Positions 6,207 through 12,293 of a stretch of 12,293 bases of DNA are shown one piece after another. The number at the start of each line of letters is the position of its first letter. Positions within the stretch are counted from its first letter, which is position 1. The notes beneath the pieces were generated by a model. That model searched no databases and was not told the origin of the DNA. It worked only from the letters and a program-made list of their open reading frames with translations. This DNA comes from an uncultured bacterium (GTDB lineage Bacteria; Bacillota; Clostridia; Lachnospirales; Lachnospiraceae), in the NCBI GenBank assembly GCA_946061355.1, contig CAMGRE010000057.1, positions 1 to 12,293 on the forward strand, in the 5' to 3' direction. The translations under genes and the position numbers were made by a program.

Positions 6207-7544
6207 TTGAGAGAAGTCAATTTGGCGGAAGGGTCGATCTTCCGGAAGCTGATCGGATTTTCCATGCCAATGATCGCGGGCAATCTTTTACAACAGATTT
6301 ATAATCTTGCGGATACGTTGATCGTCGGCAGATATATCGGACCTGATGCGCTGGCGTCCGTCGGCTCTGCCTATACACTGATGATCTTCATCACATCGAT
6401 CATTATCGGGCTCTGCATGGGGAGCGGCGCATTTTTCTCTGCGGACTATGGCGCAGCGGATCAGGGGAAGCTGCGGGAGGACATCTCACTGTCCTTCTGG
6501 TTTATCCTCGCGGTGACGGTCGTTGTCTATCTGATCATTTATCCGGGGATGAACCTGATCCTGCGGTTGCTTCAGACACCGCAGGAGTTGATGATCATGA
6601 CACGGGAATATGTAACGGTCGTGTTTGTGGGGATATTCTTTGTCTTTCTCTATAATTTTTATTCGTATCTGCTGCGCGGCATGGGCAATTCCGTTATGCC
6701 GCTTATCTTTCTGGCGGTATCCTCAGTGATGAATATTGTGCTTGATGTCTGGTTTGTCATGGGACTGCGGATGGGAGTGAGCGGTGCCGCGTGGGCGACC
6801 GTCATTGCACAGGCGCTGGCGGGTATTGGGATCACGATCTATTCTATGATGAAGCTGCCGCTGCTGAGGCAGCACAGAGGCGGCAGCAGTCTGAGTCTGA
6901 AGAGACTCCGGGAGATCATTGCCAATGATGTGGCGACGGGGATACAGCAGTCCGTCATGAATTTCGGGATTCTGATGATTCAGGGGCTGGTCAATAGCTT
7001 CGGTACGGTGGTGATGGCGGCGTTTGCCGCTGCGGTCAAGATTGACACGATCGCTTATATGCCGGCACAGGAATTTGGCAATGCGTATTCTCTGTTCGTT
7101 TCACAAAACTTCGGCGCGAAAAAGGAAGATCGTATTCGCAGGGGGACGCATATCGCTGTGGCATCGTCGGCTGTCTTCTGTGTGATCATTTCCGTTCTGA
7201 TATGGATTTTTGCAGGAGATCTGATGCGGATATTTGTGGACGCGGAGGAAGTTCTGATCTTGTCGGAGGGCGTGAGATATCTGCGGATCGAGGGTGCAAT
7301 GTATGTGGGGATCGGCATTCTGTTCCTGTGGTACGGGTATTTCAGAGGGATTGGCAGGCCGCACATTTCCCTGATTCTCACAGTCATATCGCTGGGGACA
7401 AGGGTGGTGTTGTCTTATGCGCTGGCGCCGAATACGCCGCTCGGTGTGGTGGCGATCTGGTGCTCGATTCCGGTCGGCTGGGTTCTTGCGGATGTGGCAG
7501 GGCTGGTTTTTTATCGCAGGCGAGGCAAAATCGTATCGGAATAA
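6207..7544 (+). CDS. MATE family exporter (YoeA-like)
   Basis: A second MATE antiporter of 445 residues, clearly different in sequence from the first. The N-terminus has IFRKLIGFSMPMIAGNLLQQIYNLADTLIVGRYIG, a hallmark of the YoeA-like clostridial/bacillary MATE branch. The usual mid-protein SVMNIVLDVWFVMGLRMGVSGAAWATVIAQ and the second-repeat QEFGNAYSLFVSQNFGAKKEDR follow, and the protein has about 12 hydrophobic segments. The start is TTG 6207: GGGGAG (6195-6200) lies 6 bases before it and the reading frame begins with residues (REVNLAEGSIF) that match family N-termini. It follows the GH114 lipoprotein by 27 bases with no visible terminator or promoter, so the three genes are likely one transcript. 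Substrate is unknown. Confidence 0.9.
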   Translation: MREVNLAEGSIFRKLIGFSMPMIAGNLLQQIYNLADTLIVGRYIGPDALASVGSAYTLMIFITSIIIGLCMGSGAFFSADYGAADQGKLREDISLSFWFILAVTVVVYLIIYPGMNLILRLLQTPQELMIMTREYVTVVFVGIFFVFLYNFYSYLLRGMGNSVMPLIFLAVSSVMNIVLDVWFVMGLRMGVSGAAWATVIAQALAGIGITIYSMMKLPLLRQHRGGSSLSLKRLREIIANDVATGIQQSVMNFGILMIQGLVNSFGTVVMAAFAAAVKIDTIAYMPAQEFGNAYSLFVSQNFGAKKEDRIRRGTHIAVASSAVFCVIISVLIWIFAGDLMRIFVDAEEVLILSEGVRYLRIEGAMYVGIGILFLWYGYFRGIGRPHISLILTVISLGTRVVLSYALAPNTPLGVVAIWCSIPVGWVLADVAGLVFYRRRGKIVSE

Positions 7545-7570
7545 ATGTGTTTTGCCGGGCTCGTGCAGCA

Positions 7571-7598
7571 TGCAAAAGTCGAAAATTTATGCTATAAT
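7571..7598 (+). promoter_or_regulatory. Extended -10 promoter of tadA
   Basis: A perfect TATAAT (7593-7598) is preceded by TGC, giving the same TGCTATAAT core as the promoter at 3952-3960. The -35 region is poor; the best candidate is TGCAAA (7571-7576) at 16 bases. An extended -10 can work with a weak -35. Transcription would begin near 7605, 35 bases before the chosen tadA start. Confidence 0.5.
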
Positions 7599-7639
7599 TT
7601 TTCATAGAAAAATCATGGAAAGTGAAAAGGAATGCAGCG

Positions 7640-8143
7640 ATGCGGGCGATGACACAGGACGAAAAATATATGCGGGAAGCCGTAAAGCAGGCGAGGAAAG
7701 CGTATGCGCTGGGGGAGGTTCCCATCGGGTGCGTAATCGTTTACCGGGACAGGATCATAGGCCGGGGATATAACAGGAGGAACACGGACAAGAGTACGCT
7801 GTCCCATGCGGAGATCACGGCAATCAGGAAAGCGAGTAAGGAGATGGGGGACTGGCGTCTGGAGGAATGCACGTTGTATGTGACTCTGGAGCCGTGTCAG
7901 ATGTGTTCAGGAGCCATCGTGCAAGCGCGGATCCCGCGCGTGGTGATGGGCTGCCGCAATGAGAAGGCGGGCTGTGCGGGCTCGGTGCTCAATATCCTGC
8001 AGGAGCCGCGCTTCAATCATCAGGTGGAGGTAACGGAGGGCGTTCTGGGAGATGAGTGCAGCAACATGCTCAAGGAATTTTTCAAGGAGCTCAGACAACG
8101 CCTCAAATCCGAGAAATATGCGGACAACGCAACGGAGAAATAG
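7640..8143 (+). CDS. tadA: tRNA-specific adenosine deaminase TadA
   Basis: A 167-residue cytoplasmic zinc enzyme that deaminates adenosine 34 of tRNA-Arg(ACG) to inosine, letting it read CGU, CGC and CGA. The cytidine/adenosine deaminase motifs are complete: HAE (residues 56-58, zinc ligand His56 and proton-shuttling Glu58) and PCQMC (zinc ligands Cys86 and Cys89). Other family residues include GEVPIGCVIV near the N-terminus and GCRNEKAGCAGSVLNILQ after the second motif. The chosen ATG at 7640 follows AAAAGGA by 8 bases; a GTG at 7622 would put the ribosome binding site inside the gene, and ATG 7649 is less well placed. Location directly before the SRP RNA gene is a known Firmicutes arrangement and supports the call. 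Confidence 0.95.
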   Translation: MRAMTQDEKYMREAVKQARKAYALGEVPIGCVIVYRDRIIGRGYNRRNTDKSTLSHAEITAIRKASKEMGDWRLEECTLYVTLEPCQMCSGAIVQARIPRVVMGCRNEKAGCAGSVLNILQEPRFNHQVEVTEGVLGDECSNMLKEFFKELRQRLKSEKYADNATEK

Positions 8144-8170
8144 TCTGTCAGGCAACATATTGTCGGGCGG

Positions 8171-8199
8171 TTGACAGTCCGAATAAAACAAAGTATACT
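8171..8199 (+). promoter_or_regulatory. Strong sigma-A promoter of the SRP RNA gene
   Basis: Perfect TTGACA (8171-8176), a 17-base spacer and TATACT (8194-8199) form a near-consensus promoter. The predicted start is G8206, seven bases after the -10, which is the first base of the RNA terminal stem. Such strength suits an abundant stable RNA. Confidence 0.85.
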
Positions 8200-8205
8200 A
8201 ATAAA

Positions 8206-8474
8206 GCCGTGCAGCCGGGGCGTTAGCGGTGCCCTGTACCTGCAATCCGCTATAGCAGGGGTGATGCGCCGGCTGAGGGCTTTGGCTGATACAGCTGCCC
8301 TTTATAAGTGGCGTTGAAGTCCGGGTCTTACGCAATGGATGCCTGTGAACCGTGTCAGGTTGGGAACAAAGCAGCACTAAACAGGATTTTTCATGTGCCG
8401 TGAGGGCGCCTGGACTGAGTTAACTGTAAAGGTAACGTGTATTGGTTTCGCTCGAAGCGGCGCGCACGGTTTTT
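8206..8474 (+). ncRNA. ffs: Signal recognition particle RNA, Gram-positive large type (4.5S/6S-like scRNA)
   Basis: A stable RNA of about 269 bases that binds Ffh and directs membrane protein insertion. GCCGTGC (8206-8212) pairs with GCACGGT (8464-8470), closing the molecule, and the five T's at 8470-8474 complete an intrinsic terminator. The 5' Alu-like domain contains TGTACCTGCAATCCGCTATA (from about 8235), typical of the Bacillus/Clostridium large SRP RNA. Domain IV, the Ffh site, is at about 8350-8380: GTGTCAGGT, a GGAA tetraloop (8363-8366) closed by TTG (8360-8362) and CAA (8367-8369), then AGCAGCA. A near-consensus promoter precedes it and tadA lies upstream. Ends are estimated to within a few bases. 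Confidence 0.93.
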
Positions 8475-8529
8475 GTGTTGTATAAAAATCTTACATAAGT
8501 TGATAACATAGACAGGGAATTTTGAGGGT

Positions 8530-9546
8530 ATGACGGGACAGAGATCAATAAAAAAGAGAGTGTCACGGCTTTTGGCAGTGGTTCTGCTGCTTACGCTGGT
8601 CATCGGCTGCGGGAAGCAGGAGAATGAAGATGAGTATTACCTGGAAGAGGACAATAAGCTGGTGATCTATACTTCTCACAAGGAAGAAATCTATGGACCG
8701 ATTATCAGGGAGTTTGAGGAGCGAACCGGGATCTGGGTGGAGGTTGTCTCGGGCGGCACCAATGAGCTGTTGGAGCGGATCAGGGAAGAGGATGGAAAAG
8801 ATACGGGTGACATCATGTTTGGCGGCGGTGTGGACAGTCTGGAGGCATACAAGGACTGCTTTGTTCCGTACAGAAGCAGCCAGTATGATCAGCTGGACCA
8901 GACATATGCTTCTCCGGATGACCGCTATACTGTGTTCTCCAGACTGCCGATCGTGATCGTCTACAACAGTAAGCTTGTTTTCCCGGCGGGCACGCCCAGA
9001 AGTTGGAAGGAGCTGCTTGATCCCAGGTGGAAGGGAGAGATCGCATTTGCAGATCCGGAGAAATCGGGGAGTTGTTACACGGCGCTGCTCACCATGATTC
9101 AGCTGTTGTCTGAGGATATGACGGAGGAGGAAGTGCTGGAGAAGTTTGCCTCCAATCTGGACGATAAATTATTGTCAGGATCGGGAGATGTTCTGGATCA
9201 GGTGATAGCAGGAACGCAGCTTGTGGGGATTGCCTTGGAGGAGACAACGCTCAAGGAGATGGCGGACCATGCCGATATCGGCATGGTGTATCCTATGGAA
9301 GGGACGACCGCTGTGCCTGACGGATGTGCGATCATCAAGGGTGCTCCCCATGAGAAGAACGCGGAATTGTTCTTAGAGTTCACAGTCAGCGAGGATGTCC
9401 AGAAGCTCCTGGAGGACAGACTGTGCCGCAGGAGTGTGCGCAAGACCGAAAGTGAGGATGACATCAGGGAAGTGCGGTATGATCTGGAGTATTCAGAAGA
9501 ACATAGAGAGGAAATTCTGGACAGCTGGGATCAGTTGATACAATAG
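8530..9546 (+). CDS. Substrate-binding lipoprotein (AfuA/HptA-like, solute-binding family 1), probable sensory partner
   Basis: A 338-residue extracellular lipoprotein: basic N-terminus, hydrophobic core and lipobox VIGC (Cys27). The mature part fits the AfuA/FbpA-type binding protein fold: LVIYTSHKEEIYGPIIREF, TGIWVEVVSGGT, VIVYNSKL, then SWKELLDPRWKGEIAFADP, QLVGIALEE (~230-238) and DIGMVYPMEGT. The adjacent tyrosine pair that holds ferric iron in FbpA is not seen in the corresponding region, and the GMVYPMEGT stretch is more like the hexose-phosphate/phosphonate binders. No permease or ATPase gene is adjacent; a sensor kinase gene starts 7 bases after its stop. I infer a sensing role like HptA or PgtC rather than transport. 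ATG 8530 is the only sensible start; AGGGA lies 11 bases upstream, a poor fit. No convincing promoter was found in the 55 bases after ffs. Confidence 0.85.
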   Translation: MTGQRSIKKRVSRLLAVVLLLTLVIGCGKQENEDEYYLEEDNKLVIYTSHKEEIYGPIIREFEERTGIWVEVVSGGTNELLERIREEDGKDTGDIMFGGGVDSLEAYKDCFVPYRSSQYDQLDQTYASPDDRYTVFSRLPIVIVYNSKLVFPAGTPRSWKELLDPRWKGEIAFADPEKSGSCYTALLTMIQLLSEDMTEEEVLEKFASNLDDKLLSGSGDVLDQVIAGTQLVGIALEETTLKEMADHADIGMVYPMEGTTAVPDGCAIIKGAPHEKNAELFLEFTVSEDVQKLLEDRLCRRSVRKTESEDDIREVRYDLEYSEEHREEILDSWDQLIQ

Positions 9547-9553
9547 GAGAACC

Positions 9554-11257
9554 ATGAAGGCGTTTATCAGGAAATCGTTTAAAAGAGAATTGTTCTTGTG
9601 CTTTACCGCTGTCGCGTTGGTTCCGCTTGTTATATCAGGGTGTTTTCTGATAAGTGCACTGGAGAAGCGGATCTCACAGGACTACGAGAGGAAAACGGCC
9701 GTACAGCTTAAGACAGTGGAAGACACTATGCTGGATTACTTTGATGAAATCAGGGAAATCTCGGAACAGATCATGAAGGATCCGGTGATCTTAAGGGGCA
9801 TTACGGAGTCGGACAGCTGGTTAAAGAACAGGGCATACATGCAGTTGTATGATAAGACGCAGGCGTTTCGCGAGATTGCACAGTTTGACATCTATGACGC
9901 GGAGGGGAACTGTCGGTTCTCGACATCGCCACAGGGAGTGGCGGAGGATTTGCCGTCCTATTGGGGGATCCTGAAGGTGGCGAGAACGCATCCGGATGAG
10001 TTGACGCTGCGGAGAGTGTCACAGTATCGCACATCCGAGAATGTGTGTCTTCAGGGGGCGCTTGCCATCATGGATGAGACGGAGGAGTGTCTCGGGTTTG
10101 TGGTTGCCGATGTGACGAAAGAGCATTTTGAGAAACTGCTGTCCGGAACGTATGATGAGCAGAGCGGTATCGCGATCCTGGACAGTTACTGGGAAGATGT
10201 TTACAGCACCAGGACGGCGAAGGAGGAGAAACTGGCGCAGGCACTGCGCGCGCGACGCATGGCTGGTGAGAATCTGAAGCAGACAACGGATGGCATTACC
10301 TTCTATATCTCCCCGATGGCGGAGACGGGACTGTATGTCGTGCTTGGCAGGAGTCCGATCTTTACCGGGGATGTGATTAACACAATGATCGGTGTCATGG
10401 TGATGATGGCGTTTGCCAGTTTCCTGCTGTGTCTGTTGGCGGCAGGCATCATGAGCAATTACCTGACAGCTCCCGTCAAGAAACTCTCGGAGGCGATGCA
10501 CCGGGTGGAAAACGGTGATCTGGATGTACAGCTTAAAAGTCATCGCAAGGATGAGCTCGGACAGCTTTCCGGCAGTTTTGATGTGATGACGAGGGAACTG
10601 AAGGAAAATATTGCGCTGCAGATGCGGCAGCAGACGGAACTCAATGACAGCAACATTGCCATGATGCAGGCACAGCTGAACCCGCATTTTCTATATAACA
10701 CGCTGGATACGATCAAGTGGACGGCGAAATCACACCATGTGCCGGAGCTTGCGACACTGGCTTCCGGGCTTGCCAGAATCCTGCGTACCAGTATATCGGA
10801 AGCGAAGTTCGTAAAGCTGGAAGAGGAACTGAGTCTGGTCAGCGCCTACATGGAGATCCAGAAGATCCGCTTTGACGGAAACTTCTCTTATGATATTGAG
10901 GTACCGACAGAGCTTGAAGAGTGCATTGTCCCGAAACTGATCATTCAGCCGATTGTGGAGAACGCCATTATCCATGGACTCAAAGAGCGCGAGCACGGGC
11001 ATATTTTTGTCTATGTATATGAAGAAGAAGGGAAATTGTATATCGATGTGAGCGATGACGGCTGTGGTATGGAGGAAGATGTGCTTACACTCCTGCGCAG
11101 CAGGGACCGGGAGCGGCTGAAAGGTCATATCGGTTTCTATAATGTGGATACGATCCTCCGGTTGTACTATGGGGAGGAGTATGGTCTGTTTGCGGAGAAT
11201 CTGGAATCCGGTGGTGCCAGGATCCGGATTTCCCTGCCGGTGGAGAGAGCAGTGTAG
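9554..11257 (+). CDS. Membrane sensor histidine kinase, YesM/LytS-type (HptS/PgtB-like)
   Basis: A 567-residue sensor kinase. A first membrane segment (~13-36), an extracellular domain of about 240 residues (likely a Cache-type fold), and a second segment (~277-299) lead into a HAMP domain (~300-350: LTAPVKKLSEAMHRVENGDL). The His_kinase region has QAQLNPHFLYNTLDTIKW with phospho-accepting His378. The ATPase domain shows the N-box PIVENAIIHG (Asn470), the G-box DDGCGM (Asp501-Gly505) and GHIGFYNVDTILRLYYG, which is characteristic of YesM proteins. All catalytic motifs are intact. It should phosphorylate the response regulator encoded next. AGGAGA (9545-9550) overlaps the upstream stop, so expression is tightly linked to the binding lipoprotein, suggesting that the lipoprotein contacts the extracellular domain. 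Confidence 0.93.
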   Translation: MKAFIRKSFKRELFLCFTAVALVPLVISGCFLISALEKRISQDYERKTAVQLKTVEDTMLDYFDEIREISEQIMKDPVILRGITESDSWLKNRAYMQLYDKTQAFREIAQFDIYDAEGNCRFSTSPQGVAEDLPSYWGILKVARTHPDELTLRRVSQYRTSENVCLQGALAIMDETEECLGFVVADVTKEHFEKLLSGTYDEQSGIAILDSYWEDVYSTRTAKEEKLAQALRARRMAGENLKQTTDGITFYISPMAETGLYVVLGRSPIFTGDVINTMIGVMVMMAFASFLLCLLAAGIMSNYLTAPVKKLSEAMHRVENGDLDVQLKSHRKDELGQLSGSFDVMTRELKENIALQMRQQTELNDSNIAMMQAQLNPHFLYNTLDTIKWTAKSHHVPELATLASGLARILRTSISEAKFVKLEEELSLVSAYMEIQKIRFDGNFSYDIEVPTELEECIVPKLIIQPIVENAIIHGLKEREHGHIFVYVYEEEGKLYIDVSDDGCGMEEDVLTLLRSRDRERLKGHIGFYNVDTILRLYYGEEYGLFAENLESGGARIRISLPVERAV

Positions 11258-11283
11258 AGGCAGGGAGACTAAGGGGGAAGGTT

Positions 11284-12051
11284 ATGTTTAAGATTTTGGT
11301 CGTGGATGATGAGAGCCTCGTGCGAAGGGGCATTGTGATGGAGACGGACTGGAATGCGCTCGACTGTATGGTGGTGGCGGAGGCGTCCAACGGGGAGGAA
11401 GGTCTGGAGGCGGCACGCAGATACCGCCCCGATCTGATTATATGTGATATCCGTATGCCTAAGATGGACGGGATCGAGATGCTCACCAGACTGCGCGATG
11501 AGGGAAATGAGGCTCATGTGATCTTCCTCACGGCTTACAGTGACTTTTCTTATGCGCAGAGTGCAATCAGACTGTCTGCTTCCGATTATCTGTTGAAGCC
11601 CTTTGAGGACGGAGAACTGGAGAAAACAGTTCTCGCGGTCAAAAATAAACTGGAGGCAAAGAAGCTGGAGGGCGATGCCGCCCACGAGCAGGACGTGCTG
11701 TCACATTCCTCCATCAAAAAAGGCGAGAAGAGCAAATATGTGACGGAGGCGCTCAATTACATCAAAGAGCATTACGGAGAATATGACATAAGCGTCAGGA
11801 AGATAGCAGAGTCTCTGGGATTAAGCGAAGGTCATCTGAGCCATATCTTCAAGAAAGAGACGGATTATACGATCAATGCCTATATCACCCGCTACCGGAT
11901 CCGGTCGGCAATGAAGCTGCTCCAGAATTGCCGGTATAAGGTATATGAGGTGGCCGAGATGGTCGGATATAAGGATATCACTTATTTTTCCACGATCTTT
12001 AAGAAGATCGCAGGGGTGACGCCGTCGGAGTATCAGGACAGGAGTCAGTGA
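11284..12051 (+). CDS. AraC-family response regulator, YesN-type (HptR/PgtA-like)
   Basis: A 255-residue cytoplasmic regulator. The receiver domain (1-~120) has the acidic pair Asp8-Asp9, phospho-acceptor Asp55 in LIICDIRMPKMDG, switch residue Thr83 (FLTAYSDFSYA) and Lys105 (DYLLKPF). A short linker (~121-150) precedes an AraC/XylS DNA-binding domain with two helix-turn-helix units: ISVRKIAESLGLSEGHLSHIF and VYEVAEMVGYKDITYFSTIF, ending in the family signature KKIAGVTPSEYQ. It probably activates transporter genes when phosphorylated by the upstream kinase; target genes are not visible here. AAGGGGGAAG (11271-11280) is the ribosome binding site for ATG 11284. The gap from the kinase stop is 26 bases. 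A strong terminator follows, so this is the last gene of the operon. Confidence 0.93.
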   Translation: MFKILVVDDESLVRRGIVMETDWNALDCMVVAEASNGEEGLEAARRYRPDLIICDIRMPKMDGIEMLTRLRDEGNEAHVIFLTAYSDFSYAQSAIRLSASDYLLKPFEDGELEKTVLAVKNKLEAKKLEGDAAHEQDVLSHSSIKKGEKSKYVTEALNYIKEHYGEYDISVRKIAESLGLSEGHLSHIFKKETDYTINAYITRYRIRSAMKLLQNCRYKVYEVAEMVGYKDITYFSTIFKKIAGVTPSEYQDRSQ

Positions 12052-12088
12052 TACTCGTGGGGTGCAGATTTGGCAAATATGGTAACAG

Positions 12089-12123
12089 AAAATCCACAGC
12101 ATGGAAAAAATGCTGTGGATTTT
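12089..12123 (+). terminator. Strong intrinsic terminator after the response regulator
   Basis: AAAATCCACAGCAT (12089-12102) pairs perfectly with ATGCTGTGGATTTT (12110-12123) across a 7-base loop, with a T-rich tail. The A-rich left arm and T-rich right arm make it a likely bidirectional terminator. It lies 37 bases after the stop of the response regulator gene. Confidence 0.85.
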
Positions 12124-12223
12124 GTATATTCTGAGATGAAAATTATAGAAATACCTGTGCAGATTATCAGAAATTCAAAAGAAACAACAGTTTTGTCCCG
12201 TTTCTAATCCTGAAATCAGCCCA

Positions 12224-12229
12224 TATAAT
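12224..12229 (+). promoter_or_regulatory. Possible -10 element for a gene beyond the window
   Basis: A perfect TATAAT stands in an AT-rich 170-base stretch (12124-12293) that otherwise shows no supported gene. The -35 region is weak: TTTCTA (12201-12206) at 17 bases matches only three positions. If real, transcription would begin near 12236 and run off the window edge. Confidence 0.3.
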
Positions 12230-12293
12230 AATGATATGAGGTAACTCATTCACACAATTTGCGGCAACGGAACAAAAAATACAAAGTCTGTTG

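Noticed and set aside
7550..7577. Hairpin TTTTGC / GCAAAA with an inner GCT / AGC between the second MATE gene and tadA, as a terminator
   Set aside because: The stem is interrupted and no U-run follows. It overlaps the possible -35 of tadA, so I do not call it.
8145..8177. CTGTCA / TGACAG inverted repeat spanning the -35 of the SRP RNA promoter
   Set aside because: Only 6 bp with a 21-base loop, and one arm is simply the consensus TTGACA box. No evidence that it is an operator.
8478..8509. TTGTAT followed by TGATAA/TAACAT as a promoter for the sensory operon
   Set aside because: The hexamers are poor and the better pairs have wrong spacing. The operon may use an activator-dependent promoter or read-through from ffs; neither is shown.
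12136..12207. A 23-codon reading frame starting ATGAAAATTATA just after the terminator
   Set aside because: No ribosome binding site, no promoter between the terminator and its start, and no recognisable product.

Overview
The window looks like chromosome of an anaerobic, low-to-mid GC Gram-positive of the Clostridia, most likely a Lachnospiraceae relative. The grounds are a Gram-positive large-type SRP RNA, an oxygen-sensitive ribonucleotide reductase activase, YesM/YesN-type signalling, lipoprotein signal peptides, several TTG/GTG starts, strong GGAGG-type ribosome binding sites, and a protein of a family I recall mainly from Lachnospiraceae (DUF6128). No transposase, integrase, CRISPR array or phage gene is visible.

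Layout. Bases 1-2103 hold a tight three-gene + strand group: the end of an HPr-like phosphocarrier, a YegS/DagK-type lipid kinase and a CdaR/PucR-type transcription factor. After a 79-bp gap with a striking nested inverted repeat comes a TTG-started gene of unknown function (2183-3121), with an internal run of 30-bp repeats. A convergent minus-strand gene (3161-3853) encodes an NrdG-type radical SAM activase. Its promoter lies back to back with the promoter of a second + strand group (4001-7544): MATE transporter, GH114-like glycosidase lipoprotein, second MATE transporter.

From 7571 a housekeeping block follows: tadA (tRNA adenosine deaminase) and the SRP RNA gene ffs, each with a recognisable promoter. 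In many Firmicutes dnaX comes next. Here instead there is a three-gene set (8530-12051): a substrate-binding lipoprotein, a YesM-type sensor kinase and a YesN-type AraC-family response regulator, closed by a strong terminator at 12089-12123. No permease or ATPase gene accompanies the binding protein, so I read the set as a three-component sensory system like HptA-HptS-HptR or PgtC-PgtB-PgtA, probably sensing a phosphorylated small molecule. That reading is inference.

The last 170 bases contain no gene I can support, only a possible -10 element for something beyond the edge. The most interesting items are the binding-protein/kinase/regulator system set in an otherwise conserved locus, the start-site-covering inverted repeat before the unknown gene, and the MATE-GH114-MATE group.
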